Source: Desulfobacula sp964562385
GTDB taxonomy: Bacteria > Desulfobacterota > Desulfobacteria > Desulfobacterales > Desulfobacteraceae
Reading direction: 5' to 3'
Length of the DNA: 64,000 bases
Assembly: GCA_964562385.1 (NCBI GenBank)
Contig: CAZLTD010000010.1
Location: 1 to 64,000, forward strand
Within the stretch, counting starts at the first letter, position 1. Each line of letters opens with the position of its first letter. The notes beneath the pieces are model-generated. The model made no database searches. It was not told the origin of the DNA and worked only from the letters and a program-made list of their open reading frames with translations. A program made the position numbers and the translations under genes. Shown here in pieces: positions 52,450 through 61,890 of the stretch.

Positions 52450-52478
52450 AAGATATTGAATTATCCATGTACTGTCAA
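52450..52478 (-). promoter_or_regulatory. Sigma70-type promoter of the CHAT gene
   Basis: On the minus strand TTGACA (52478-52473) and TATCTT (52455-52450) are separated by exactly 17 bases, 75 bases before the CHAT start. Apart from this and the palindromic element at 52545-52648, the 52376-52771 spacer holds only an isolated TATAAT (52707) that may belong to the divergent operon. Confidence 0.6.
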
Positions 52479-52544
52479 GCGTGAACCCAAATCCACCATC
52501 TAATTTTGGCCAGCCCACTAAATTGGGGCTTTTTGCTTTCTTCT

Positions 52545-52648
52545 CTGGCCACCAGCAAGGTGTCAGATGCAAGACGCAGGGCGTGCAGCTGTAGTCCGCT
52601 ACCGCAAACGACCTGCAACGAAGCAGGTGATACCTTGATGGTGGTCAG
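52545..52648. repeat. Palindromic dispersed element (copy 1 of the GGT..TGCAAG family)
   Basis: The outer arms CTGGCCACCAGCAAGGTGTCA and GGTGATACCTTGATGGTGGTCAG pair with few mismatches. The core reads GATGCAAGACGCAGGGC, GCTGTAGTCCGCTACCGC and CCTGCAACGAAGCAGGTG, matching the elements at 31040 and 21061 (reverse). It lies in the divergent promoter region between the CHAT and DUF4384 genes. Confidence 0.7.
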
Positions 52649-52771
52649 GGGTGAAAACCTTTTCTTGACAAACAAACAAACCCTATCTACCCTGAAGGAA
52701 AGAGAATATAATGCATAAAAAAGCCGGGGTAGCGCCCAGAATAAAACAACCATCCCAATAGGAAAATTATC

Positions 52772-53386
52772 ATGAAACAATTCAAATTATGCTTATTGAT
52801 TCTTTTGATGTGTTTTTTTATTAATTCCCACACCGCCCTGTCACAGGAAAACATGATCCGGGCAAAAATCGGTATTCAGGTAAATTCAAATAATGCTGTA
52901 AAAATGGCACGGGCCAAAGACCGGCTGAAGACCGGAGATATGCTCCGCATCTATGTACACCCTGAAAAGCCGGGGTTTATCTATGTCATCTATTCAGATA
53001 AAAAGCAGGTGACACTTTTAACTCAAGTTGAACAAAAAGACCAGCCATCCACGCTGCTACTGCCTTCTGTTGGTGAATACTATGAGATAGACGGCCAAAG
53101 CTCTATAGAAACCTTTACCATCATTGTCAGCTCAACGGCTGTTGATACAATCCCCGGCCGCATCAGCGCTGCAACATCGTACGAAGAGTGGGCCGGCATT
53201 GAAAAAAAATTAAAGGATCAAAGCCGGATCGCCCTGACAAAAAAAAGCCAGCTTCCCTTTGCCATTGCCGGAAACGTTCGAAGCACCAATAAAACAACAC
53301 CCCAGAAAACTCTTGTCAAAAAACTTAGAATCTATTCCGGAAATAATCTTATCGTAAAAAAATATGAGTTTCAGATTAAAAAATAA
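52772..53386 (+). CDS. Exported DUF4384-domain protein
   Basis: Secreted protein of 204 residues with a signal peptide ending at TALS (about residue 24). The core GDMLRIYVHPEKPGFIYVIYSDKKQVTLLTQVEQKDQPSTLLLP matches DUF4384, a beta-sandwich domain often found in or beside bacterial caspase-like and kinase proteins. The C-terminal 60 residues are Lys-rich. AGGA is nine bases before the ATG. Its last 23 bases overlap the CHASE2-cyclase gene, so the two are translated together; both products should face the periplasm. Confidence 0.78.
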   Translation: MKQFKLCLLILLMCFFINSHTALSQENMIRAKIGIQVNSNNAVKMARAKDRLKTGDMLRIYVHPEKPGFIYVIYSDKKQVTLLTQVEQKDQPSTLLLPSVGEYYEIDGQSSIETFTIIVSSTAVDTIPGRISAATSYEEWAGIEKKLKDQSRIALTKKSQLPFAIAGNVRSTNKTTPQKTLVKKLRIYSGNNLIVKKYEFQIKK

Positions 53387-55715
53387 AAAGCTTCTAAAAC
53401 TCATCGGTGTCGCCTACGCAGCTCTTCTGGCTGTTGCAATCCTTTTTCTTGTCGCCTTTGGAACGGTATTTTACGAATTTGACTATAAAATTCTTGATCA
53501 GTTCCACAGGATGGCGGTCAAGAAGGGGTATGGTCCCGGGATGTCGGATTTCCCGCAGATCAAATATATTACCATCACCGATGAGACCTATGCATATGTT
53601 GGTAATAATTATCTGGATCGTTCATTTCTGGCATCACTGAACAACGCCCTGGAATCGTTTGATATCCAGGCCGCTGCCTATGATATTATTTTCTCACGCC
53701 CTACAAATTTGGCGTCAGATAATGCTTTTACCCAATCCCTTGAGAGCCTGGGTCGTGTATACCTGCCCATCGGCCTGAAACTTGAAGACACTGCCAAACC
53801 TTTTGCCTGGGGCAACGGCGCTGCCTATGAAACGTTTAAAGCCTCGCTTGCGCAACCTGAACAAAAGGGGATTGCAGACCCTCTTCACAAGCCCTTGGAT
53901 GGGCCCTATTATGGTAGTTGGGGCCTGATGCAGCACCATCCGTTTGCAAGCGCCGCAGTCAACTCCGGCCATATCAGTTCCCATACCGATACGGACGGCG
54001 TTTCCCGCCATATGCCCATGATAATCAAGGTTGATAAACAATTTTTCCCCTGTCTCGCCCTGGCGATGTTCCTTGATTATGCCGGTGTTCCCTTTGAAAA
54101 AACGATCATTCACTGGGGGCAGCATATCCGGATACCGGCGATAAAAGGCAGTTTCCTGGATGAGGATCTCATAATCCCCATAGACCAGCGGGGCCGCACC
54201 TTTATTCCGTTTCCCCAAACCTGGGAGAACGGGTTTGAGGAGATGCCGGCCCATCTGTTAATGGAAACCATGGTAAATGAGAGCCTGTCAGGGAATCTTC
54301 TGGAAATTTTTGAAGGCAATTTTGTTTTTATCGGCGATATTTCCATGGGGATTTCAGATCTGGGAAACACACCGCTTCAAAGTGACGTCCCGCTTATTGT
54401 CCTGCATACCGCCATGCTCAATGCCATGCTGACCAATCAATTTTACACAAAATGGCCTTTTGGAAAAGTACTTGCCCTGATTACCGCCATCGCAGCTTTT
54501 ATAGGTCTGTCCGCCCTGCCGCGATCTTCTGCTCTCCTTTACATTTCCGGGATCGCATCGATTGCAGGTATCGTTTGTCTTGCCTGGTTTCAATATATTA
54601 ATTTTTCGCTGCTGCCCGTTGTCACCATCATCAACTGCTGTCTGTTCATCACAGTGGGACTGATTGTCAGCATCGAAATTGTGACCTCAAAAGACAGGAC
54701 CTATATCCGAAATGTATTTGCCAGGTATGTTCCGGAAAAAGTGGTCAACCACCTGCTTGTAAACCCCGAGCAGCTCAAACTTGGGGGAGAGCTTCGTGAG
54801 ATATCCCTGCTCATGTCCGATTTAAGGGGATTTACAGCCCTTTGCGCCAGCAGGACCCCTGAAGAGGTGGTACGTATTTTAAACCGGTACTTTGAAAAAA
54901 TGGTAACCATCATCCTGGATCACAAGGGAATCATCGATGAGTTTATCGGGGACGGCATTCTTGCATTCTTTGGGGCACCGGAACCGGACAACAGCCACAG
55001 CGAAAAAGCAGTTGCCTGCGCGCTTTCCATGCAGGCCGCCATGGCCCAGATCAATGCAGAAAACAGAAAAGACGGACTGCCCGAATTGAATATGGGCATT
55101 GCCGTCAACTCCGGTGAAGTGGTCCTGGGAAATATCGGCTCTGAAAAACGGACAAAGTACGGCGTGGTGGGATCTGAAGTCAATTATACCGGCCGGGCAG
55201 AATCCTATACTGTGGGCGGCCAGGTGCTGATCACCCGGTCCACATATGAAAAACTTTCAGACATCCTGCAAATTAATAAAACTATGGATGTAAAAATGAA
55301 AGGGGCGCCCCAAAAAGCGACCCTCTATGATGTCACAGGGATCAAAGAGCCCTACAATATTTTCCTGCATCAAAAAAAAGAACCATTGATTAAACTTACG
55401 GCCAGGATGCAGGTCAGCCTGTTTATGCTGGATGCCAAAATGGTGGCCGAAAGCGGCATCCCGACATGGATTACCCATCTTGGCGAAAACAGTGCCAGGA
55501 TCATAATGGACGAAGCAATCAGTGAATTTCAGAATATCAAGCTTATTTTCCCGGATGCCGGGTCAGGGCAGCCGGATGGCGATAAAGGTAACGATCCTTC
55601 CGAAATCTATGCCAAAGTCGTGTCATCGACAAAGCGTGGCGAAGCGTATGAGACCGCCCTTCACTTCACCTACGTGTCCCAAAGTGCCGCCGATATTTTG
55701 AAAACAGCGTCATAG
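53364..55715 (+). CDS. CHASE2-domain class III adenylate/guanylate cyclase
   Basis: Membrane sensor-cyclase of 783 residues. One helix (about 13-33) leads to a periplasmic CHASE2 sensor (35-350) with its hallmark AAAYDIIFSRPT and FIGDISMGISDLGNTPL. Three helices (370-440) follow, then the cyclase domain (470-650). Metal-binding Asp residues are in LLMSDLRGFTALC and FIGDGILAFFGAP, and VVGSEVNYTGRAES holds the transition-state Asn; the Arg appears as GRAES. The catalytic set is essentially complete. The last 110 residues are an additional domain of unknown role. The start overlaps the DUF4384 gene by 23 bases. Confidence 0.87.
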   Translation: MSFRLKNKKLLKLIGVAYAALLAVAILFLVAFGTVFYEFDYKILDQFHRMAVKKGYGPGMSDFPQIKYITITDETYAYVGNNYLDRSFLASLNNALESFDIQAAAYDIIFSRPTNLASDNAFTQSLESLGRVYLPIGLKLEDTAKPFAWGNGAAYETFKASLAQPEQKGIADPLHKPLDGPYYGSWGLMQHHPFASAAVNSGHISSHTDTDGVSRHMPMIIKVDKQFFPCLALAMFLDYAGVPFEKTIIHWGQHIRIPAIKGSFLDEDLIIPIDQRGRTFIPFPQTWENGFEEMPAHLLMETMVNESLSGNLLEIFEGNFVFIGDISMGISDLGNTPLQSDVPLIVLHTAMLNAMLTNQFYTKWPFGKVLALITAIAAFIGLSALPRSSALLYISGIASIAGIVCLAWFQYINFSLLPVVTIINCCLFITVGLIVSIEIVTSKDRTYIRNVFARYVPEKVVNHLLVNPEQLKLGGELREISLLMSDLRGFTALCASRTPEEVVRILNRYFEKMVTIILDHKGIIDEFIGDGILAFFGAPEPDNSHSEKAVACALSMQAAMAQINAENRKDGLPELNMGIAVNSGEVVLGNIGSEKRTKYGVVGSEVNYTGRAESYTVGGQVLITRSTYEKLSDILQINKTMDVKMKGAPQKATLYDVTGIKEPYNIFLHQKKEPLIKLTARMQVSLFMLDAKMVAESGIPTWITHLGENSARIIMDEAISEFQNIKLIFPDAGSGQPDGDKGNDPSEIYAKVVSSTKRGEAYETALHFTYVSQSAADILKTAS

Positions 55716-55744
55716 TCCGATATCCGGATTAGTCGAATATTTCA

Positions 55745-55851
55745 CGAAATGATTTTGTTTCCGCGGATGTCAGCGATAATAGTAGTATAACCCACTCCCT
55801 TCATTTGATAATTTGATAAAATTACTATTTCTCTCATGAAATTTCCGGGTT
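55745..55851. repeat. Small inverted-repeat element with ATTTCAYGA ends
   Basis: The left arm CGAATATTTCACGAAAT (55755-55771 region) and right arm CTCTCATGAAATTTCCGG (55834-55851) are imperfect inverted copies. The right arm matches the outer arms of the element at 21013-21172, and a single related end, CATTTCGTGGGATTTCCAGG, is at 30885-30904. The inside is AT-rich and codes nothing. Confidence 0.45.
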
Positions 55852-55863
55852 AGAACATTTGGT

Positions 55864-56518
55864 TCATTTTTTTTGAAACAGTATCACATCCTTGTTTTCA
55901 AAAATCACGGCGGCATTGTATTGATGTGCTATAAATTTGAAGGTATCGCGGCTGTAAAAGCCGATATGGGTGTCATCACGGATATAGTGCCATGTGGCAA
56001 AGGCTGGAAGATCTGTCACCATCTTTGTCATGATCCCCAGCCATGCCCCCCTGTTTCAGCATCGAGAACAGGGTTGTAAATTCTTTTTGGGGATGTCGCA
56101 AATGCTCTACTACTTCGGTGGCTGTTATAAAATCATAGGTTTTATTAAACACGGACGTATCATTGTGATAGAAAGGGTCATAAAGCGCCATTGTGTGACC
56201 GGATTCTTCCATCATGACCGACAGTGCCGGACCGGGGCCGCAGCCGAAATCCAACCCCTCTTGTTTGTTTCCCACAACCTTTAACAGGGGCACGGACAAC
56301 CGGGACAGAAATTTTCGATACCCCGGGTCTTTAACATCATTTTCATGCAGATCATAGACCGCCTTCTCGTCAACAAGACTTAACCACTGGTATGGGGGCA
56401 CAAAGATTAAACTACAGTTCACACAGCGCAGATAGGTTCGATTCTTGTCTTCAAAATAAAATTGTGCCCCTTTGCCGGAACACAATGGGCATATACACTC
56501 ACTGACTTTATGCTTCAT
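55864..56518 (-). pseudogene. SAM methyltransferase with N-terminal zinc ribbon, frameshifted at a G6 run
   Basis: The protein starts MKHKVSECICPLCSGKG and has a Cys4 zinc ribbon (CPLC and CVNC), then the class I methyltransferase fold with motif I GLDFGCGPGPALSVM and VEHLRHPQKEFTTLFSMLKQGG. At the G6 run (56046-56051 on the plus strand) the frame shifts. Without one base it would continue WLGIMTKMVTDLPAFATWHYIRDDTHIGFYSR and stop at 55864, a normal family C-terminus. As read, it ends early at 55976 after a nonsense tail. It is either a recent loss, phase variation at the G run, or a base-calling error. Confidence 0.8.
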
Positions 56519-56638
56519 CATTTCTCCCTGCATGAACACCAACGCCAACAGCAGATTTTTTTTGCACCCTATAATGATGTAAAACAGAGCAGACCAGAAC
56601 CTGTGTGACGCAGCATTTCATGATCAAGTGTTGACGCA

Positions 56639-59600
56639 TCACTTTGTGATCTTCCGCGTCGCATCGAGCCAGTATTCCATGCCCATGATATTAAACGATG
56701 TTTCAGCAGCTTTCAAATGCGGTGCTGCCTTTTGGGGCTGATCCTGTTGGTGGTACCACTGACCTAAAAAGAGTCTTGCTTGCGCAATCACAGGTTTGGC
56801 ATCCAGCGAGGTCAAGATGTTGATACCCTCTTTAATCTGCTGTTCCCCCTCTTTTGATGGGTCTTTGGATAGCTGTCCCAGTATCCTGCCCTTCCAGATC
56901 AGTGCAGCGCCCTTGTAAAACAGTTCACTGTTTTTTGTGGCACAGGCAAGCGATTGATTCATATATGTCAGGGCCTGTTTAAACCTGCCGGATTCAAAAT
57001 AACAGATGCCCAGATAACTCTGAAGCGCGGATATCTGCCACTGAACACCGGTCTGTTTGAGCAATTCTAAACCTTCTAAAGCCAGAGCCGCCCCGGAAAC
57101 CGGATCCCCGGTAAATGCCCGGGCCAGTCCCAGCCCTCCCTGGGCCACGGCCTTGATCTGGTCAAACTCAACCTGTTCAAGTCCTTTAAGGCATCGTTCA
57201 AAATAGGAGATTGACTCATGCCAGTCCCCCTGGAGCAAAAGGGTCAGACCGGCATAATAAAGGCAGACACTGTGCGTAAAAAGGCTGTCTGACTCCAGGG
57301 CGTCTTCCAGACCATAGACACAATTGGACATTCCTTTATCAAACTGCCCCAGGTGCGCCAGGCTGAGCCCGGAAAAAGAGAAAAGCGCCGGATAAACAAT
57401 GGCAGGTCCACCGAATTGATCCTTTTCCTTTTCCTCTTTTCGAATGGCATGAATCATTTCAGATGCCACCTCAATGACCTTATAGTACTGCCCAATGGCA
57501 AAATTGGCCAGGCAAAGATCCGGTGCTGCCTGGGCCATGGCGGTAAGATCGTTCATGGCAACGGCCTCATTAAAGGCTTTGCCGGAATACCGGCATCCCT
57601 CCTGATGCCGCCCTTTCGTGGAATGGAAAAAGCCCATGTTGCTGTAAAACCGGATCAGGCTCTTCTGATCATTTAGACTTTTGGCGGTCTTGACACCCTG
57701 TTCAAGAATACCCAGGCTCTCTTCGGGAAAATTGAGAAGAATGATCGGGCTGACCATGTCATGGAGAATCTCCATCTTCTTTTTCCCGGGGGCGTTAAGG
57801 TGCTGTTCAAGGATCCCAAAGGCCCTTTTATAAAATTCAAGCGCTTCCCAGGCGGAATAGTTCTGGACGGCCTTGTCCCCCGACAATTTCAGGAATTTAA
57901 AAGCGCTTTCATGATGTTCACTTTTTGAAAAATGGTGGGCAATCACCTCGTAAAATTCTTCCAGACGCGAAGCGTACATCTCTTCCATCACGTCACCGAT
58001 ACAGCCATGGATCTCCTTTCGCCGGTTAAAAAGAAGACTGTTATAAGCCACCTCCTGGGTAATAACATTCCTGAAGATGTACTCCAGCTCCGGGAAAACC
58101 CTTTTCTCATAGATAAGTTCCAGGCTCTGGAGCCGCAGCAGATACTCTTTTACACCATCACTCAACCCGGGAAGGGTCTTTAAAATCCTGAAGGCAAAAT
58201 TCCGGCCGATCACGGCAGCCGTCTGCATGGTTGTCTTGATATTATCCTCAAGACGGTCCATGCGGCCGGCAATAATTCCCTGGATGGAATCGGGAACATG
58301 GTCCGAAGAGACACCCCTGGTCAACTCGTAAATGCCATTCTCTTTGGCAATGGTCCCATCTTCAATCAAGGTATAGGCAAGCTCCTCCATAAACAGAGGA
58401 TTTCCCGATGTTCGTTCCAGAATAAGGCTTTCAGTCTGTGCGGAGACGTCCCCTTTGTTTAAGACGGACTTGATAAATGTCCGGCTCTCGTCCCTGGACA
58501 GCGGCTGGATTCCGATCTGTTTGTAAAAAGACTTGCTTGCCCATGAATGATTGTATTCCGGACGATAGAGCAGCAACAGCAGGATCTTCGTATTGGCGAT
58601 CCATTCGATAAAATAGCCGAGAAATTCCTGGGAGGTCTTATCCACCCACTGAAGATCGTCCACCACCAGGACCAGCGGCGCTTTGCTGCTTAACCGGACA
58701 AACAGATTTCGAATAGCCTCAAATATCTTTGTCCGTTTCTCTTTGGGGCCAAGGCTCTCCCATTGCCCGTCCTCGGCCGGCAGTGACAAAAAATGCCTGA
58801 AAGCCGGTAGAAAATCAAGCAGATCCCGGTCAAGGTTCTGAAGCCCGGCAATCAATTTTTTGCTGATCTGTTCCCCGGATTCCCCCTCGGCGATATCAAA
58901 ATGGAATCTGAAACTTTCCAGAAGCGGCGAAAAAGGAATGCTGCTGCTATACTGTAGACACCGGCTTTCGATCACCCGGACCGTTTTTTGGGCCCTTTTA
59001 TGCATTTCCAGAACAAAGCGTGATTTTCCAATTCCCGCCTCCCCGACAATGCCCACCACCTGGCCGCGGCCTGCTGTGATTTTTTCAAAGGCATTTGCAA
59101 GCTCCTTCATTTCCTCTTTTCGGCCGATATATTCAATAAGACCGCGCTCTTTGGATGCATCCAGGCGGCTCTTTACACTGCTTGCGCCCGTCAGCCTGTA
59201 AATCTTCTGCGGCTGTTTTTTCCCCTTCACATCAGCTTTGCCCAGACTGTCAATGTTAAAGTATTTTTCAACCAGGCGGCAGGTGCTCTCCGACATCAGA
59301 ATGGTCCCGGGTTCTGCCAGGCTCTCCATTCTGGCGGCCATATTGGTCGTATCCCCCACAGCCGTGTAATCCATCCGAAGATCGTCCCCGATGGCGCCGA
59401 CCACCACCGGCCCCGAATTCAGACCGATCCGCATTTTAAAGTCCACCCCGAACTCGGTGCGAACCTTTAAACTGTATTCAACAAGACTCTTTTGAATGGC
59501 AATGGCGGCATGACACGCCCGCTGGGCATGGTCTTCATGGGCAAGGGGAGCGCCAAAAAGCGCCATGACCCCATCCCCGGTAAACTGATTTATGGTGCCT

Positions 59601-59998
59601 TCAAATTTATGGATCTCTTCCATCAATATTTTAAAGCAGCCGTCCATGATCTGGTGGACCGCCTCGGGATCCAGCGCTTCTGAAAGAGAGGTAAAACCGG
59701 TGACATCGCCAAAGAACACTGTGACCAGTTTTCGTTCACCCTCCAGGCTGCCCCGGGTGGTCAGTATTTTTTGCGCCATGAACTTGGGTGTATAGGAGTC
59801 CGGCCTATTGTAATCCACAACAGTTTCCGGCTGTGCCTTTGCTTCAACCAGAAGCTTTTCACCGCACTCACCGCAATATTTTTTACCCACAGGGATCCTG
59901 GCATCACAACGGGGACAGGCAACGGCAATATGGGTGCCGCACTCTTCACAGAATTTAACACCATTTCGATTATCAGACCGGCATGCAATACACTTCAT
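56639..59998 (-). CDS. Zinc-ribbon / class III cyclase / AAA-type ATPase / TPR protein
   Basis: Cytoplasmic signalling protein of 1119 residues. Two zinc ribbons (Cys-x-x-Cys pairs, residues 3-46) are followed by a nucleotidyl cyclase domain (85-265) with metal Asp98 (FFGDVTGFTS) and Asp142 (FTGDGVMALFGAP). An AAA/STAND-like ATPase begins at 290, with Walker A GEAGIGKS (319-326) and Walker B LVLVVDDLQWVD. TPR-type repeats fill about 680-1115. This order is known in the double-zinc-ribbon adenylate cyclase family, whose signals are poorly known. The divergent neighbour, 194 bases away, encodes a caspase. AGATGATTC precedes the start. Confidence 0.87.
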   Translation of the reverse strand: MKCIACRSDNRNGVKFCEECGTHIAVACPRCDARIPVGKKYCGECGEKLLVEAKAQPETVVDYNRPDSYTPKFMAQKILTTRGSLEGERKLVTVFFGDVTGFTSLSEALDPEAVHQIMDGCFKILMEEIHKFEGTINQFTGDGVMALFGAPLAHEDHAQRACHAAIAIQKSLVEYSLKVRTEFGVDFKMRIGLNSGPVVVGAIGDDLRMDYTAVGDTTNMAARMESLAEPGTILMSESTCRLVEKYFNIDSLGKADVKGKKQPQKIYRLTGASSVKSRLDASKERGLIEYIGRKEEMKELANAFEKITAGRGQVVGIVGEAGIGKSRFVLEMHKRAQKTVRVIESRCLQYSSSIPFSPLLESFRFHFDIAEGESGEQISKKLIAGLQNLDRDLLDFLPAFRHFLSLPAEDGQWESLGPKEKRTKIFEAIRNLFVRLSSKAPLVLVVDDLQWVDKTSQEFLGYFIEWIANTKILLLLLYRPEYNHSWASKSFYKQIGIQPLSRDESRTFIKSVLNKGDVSAQTESLILERTSGNPLFMEELAYTLIEDGTIAKENGIYELTRGVSSDHVPDSIQGIIAGRMDRLEDNIKTTMQTAAVIGRNFAFRILKTLPGLSDGVKEYLLRLQSLELIYEKRVFPELEYIFRNVITQEVAYNSLLFNRRKEIHGCIGDVMEEMYASRLEEFYEVIAHHFSKSEHHESAFKFLKLSGDKAVQNYSAWEALEFYKRAFGILEQHLNAPGKKKMEILHDMVSPIILLNFPEESLGILEQGVKTAKSLNDQKSLIRFYSNMGFFHSTKGRHQEGCRYSGKAFNEAVAMNDLTAMAQAAPDLCLANFAIGQYYKVIEVASEMIHAIRKEEKEKDQFGGPAIVYPALFSFSGLSLAHLGQFDKGMSNCVYGLEDALESDSLFTHSVCLYYAGLTLLLQGDWHESISYFERCLKGLEQVEFDQIKAVAQGGLGLARAFTGDPVSGAALALEGLELLKQTGVQWQISALQSYLGICYFESGRFKQALTYMNQSLACATKNSELFYKGAALIWKGRILGQLSKDPSKEGEQQIKEGINILTSLDAKPVIAQARLFLGQWYHQQDQPQKAAPHLKAAETSFNIMGMEYWLDATRKITK

Positions 59999-60192
59999 GA
60001 ATCATCTCCCGAAAATTTGAGTTGATCCGTCAGTATAGATTATATTTTTTGTTTAAGAAAGGGACTTGAAATCATATCTAATGAGTATGAATTCCCAATA
60101 AGCTGAATTGTGCCCCTGGCACCTTTCAAGTTTCCTATATTAAACATTTTTAATTGACAGATATCGACTAAGTTTCATAAATTAAGGGACCT

Positions 60193-61875
60193 ATGAAAAA
60201 AATAATGCTCATACCGATCCTGATCACCTGGATGCTGTTCTTAAATTTATCTGCCACGATTGCTGACAATGGCCGAATTGCCCTGATTATCGGGAATTCC
60301 GACTACAAATCAAGCCCTTTAAAAAATCCGGTTAATGATGCATACGATTTTGCAAAAGTGCTTCGCAGATGCGATTTTGACGTAACACTGAAGTTAGATG
60401 CCACGAACCGCGAGATGAAACTGGCCGTGCGCGATTTTGGAAAATCCCTGAAAAGAATGAAGGTCGGGTTGTTCTTTTATGCCGGTCACGGCATGCAGCT
60501 GAATGGAAGAAATTACCTGATTCCTGTGGGAAGCACCATTGAATCCGAGGCTGATGTGGAGTTTGAAGCCCTGGATGCCGGGCTGGTGTTGGGCAAGATG
60601 AATGATGCTGACAATGATCTGAATATTGTTATCCTGGATGCCTGCCGGGACAATCCCTTTGCCAGAAGCTTTAGGTCTTCAAGCCGGGGGCTGGCCCGCA
60701 TTAATGCCCCCACAGGAACAATTATCGCCTATGCCACAGGCCCCGGATCTGTAGCAGCCGACGGCAGTGGGAGAAACAGCCCCTTTACCCGGCACCTGAT
60801 CAAAAACGTAAGAAAACCGAATCTGACCATCGAAAGAATACTTAAAAACGTCAGGATTTCAGTGGCATCAGATACCATGAACAGGCAGGTCCCCTGGGAG
60901 TCTTCCTCCTTAATGGGAGATTTTTACTTCACCAGGACTCCCCCGCCGGCTGCCAAACCCAAAATCATCCCTGTTTTTGATGAACAGTTGAAGGCTGAAC
61001 AGGAACGCCAGGCAAAACAGAAAGCAGCATTGGAGAAACAGAAGAGAGAAGAAGAATTACGCAAAGCAGAACAGGAAAAAAAGGCCAAACAGGAACAGGC
61101 ACGTAAGAAGCAGAAACAAGAAAGGGCTTTGTTAAAAGCAGAGCAGGAACGCCTGGCCAGAGAGAAAAAAGAGCAGGAACGCCTGGCCAGAGAGAAAAAA
61201 GAGCTGGAACAGCAAAGAGCCCAGTTGGAGCAACTACGAATTGAGCAGGAGCGTATTGAACAGGAACGCATTGACCAAGAACGTATAAATCAGGAACGTA
61301 TAAAACGAGAAAGGATTGAAAAAGAACGCCAGGCCAGGAAAAAAGCAGAACAGGAAAAAAAACAGCAGGAGCTTGAAAAACAACGCGCTGCATCGGAGAA
61401 CAAGAATCTGGCCATGCTCTCTCCCTCTGTGGATCCAATCAAACCCGCCGCCAGTGACGGCAGATTTGAAAAAGATGCCACCGGCATTGTTGCTGACAAA
61501 CTCAATGACCTTGAATGGCGCCAGGGGGACAATCTGGAGCTGTCCTGGGATGAGGCCAAAACGTGGCTTAAACAACTGCAAAATGACGATGAACGATGGC
61601 GGTTCCCCACCCCGGATGAGTTGTCAACGCTCTATGCAGAGAACAAAGGAACACGCAACATGACACCGCTGCTCAATCCCAAAAGCTGGTGGGTCTGGTG
61701 TAAACGGGGGAGCACTTTTTTTGGAGGCGCAGATATCTTTGACTTTTATAAGGGCCGCCTGATTGGGAAATACCCGGGCATGCGGCAGACCAAATCAAAG
61801 TATAATAGTGTCATGGCTGTCAGGGGTAAAAATAAAAAACTCAAAAATAAGAACAGCAATCAGTCAGAACGCTGA
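60193..61875 (+). CDS. Caspase-family (C14) protease with coiled coil and Lcl/DUF1566-like C-terminus
   Basis: Exported protein of 560 residues. A signal peptide (to about residue 25) is followed by a caspase/metacaspase domain (27-250) with catalytic His99 (FYAGHGMQ) and Cys151 (LDACRDNP), both intact. A long Glu/Arg/Lys/Gln coiled coil (about 260-410) comes next. The C-terminal domain (420-550) has ATGIVADKLNDLEWRQ, WRFPTPDELSTLY and YNSVMAVRG, matching DUF1566/Lcl-type surface domains. Caspase-like proteins with this tail probably act in the envelope. AAGGGA precedes the ATG. The coiled coil contains recent DNA duplications. It is divergent from the zinc-ribbon cyclase. Confidence 0.88.
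   Translation: MKKIMLIPILITWMLFLNLSATIADNGRIALIIGNSDYKSSPLKNPVNDAYDFAKVLRRCDFDVTLKLDATNREMKLAVRDFGKSLKRMKVGLFFYAGHGMQLNGRNYLIPVGSTIESEADVEFEALDAGLVLGKMNDADNDLNIVILDACRDNPFARSFRSSSRGLARINAPTGTIIAYATGPGSVAADGSGRNSPFTRHLIKNVRKPNLTIERILKNVRISVASDTMNRQVPWESSSLMGDFYFTRTPPPAAKPKIIPVFDEQLKAEQERQAKQKAALEKQKREEELRKAEQEKKAKQEQARKKQKQERALLKAEQERLAREKKEQERLAREKKELEQQRAQLEQLRIEQERIEQERIDQERINQERIKRERIEKERQARKKAEQEKKQQELEKQRAASENKNLAMLSPSVDPIKPAASDGRFEKDATGIVADKLNDLEWRQGDNLELSWDEAKTWLKQLQNDDERWRFPTPDELSTLYAENKGTRNMTPLLNPKSWWVWCKRGSTFFGGADIFDFYKGRLIGKYPGMRQTKSKYNSVMAVRGKNKKLKNKNSNQSER
61141..61200 (+). repeat. Exact 30-bp tandem duplication inside the caspase coiled coil
   Basis: Positions 61141-61170 and 61171-61200 are identical, each encoding EQERLAREKK. 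A further run of 15-base ERI-x-QE units lies at about 61244-61320. The perfect identity points to a recent length change of the coiled coil. Confidence 0.9.
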
Positions 61876-61890
61876 AAATCCACATCCGGA

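Noticed and set aside
60154..60181. Promoter TTGACA-16-CATAAA before the caspase gene
   Set aside because: It would place the transcript start at or within a few bases of the ATG and leave no room for the ribosome site.
60924..61610. Three long minus-strand frames, Cys/Ser/Phe-rich, opposite the caspase coiled coil
   Set aside because: They arise from GAR-rich codons of the coiled coil read backwards and have no start signals.
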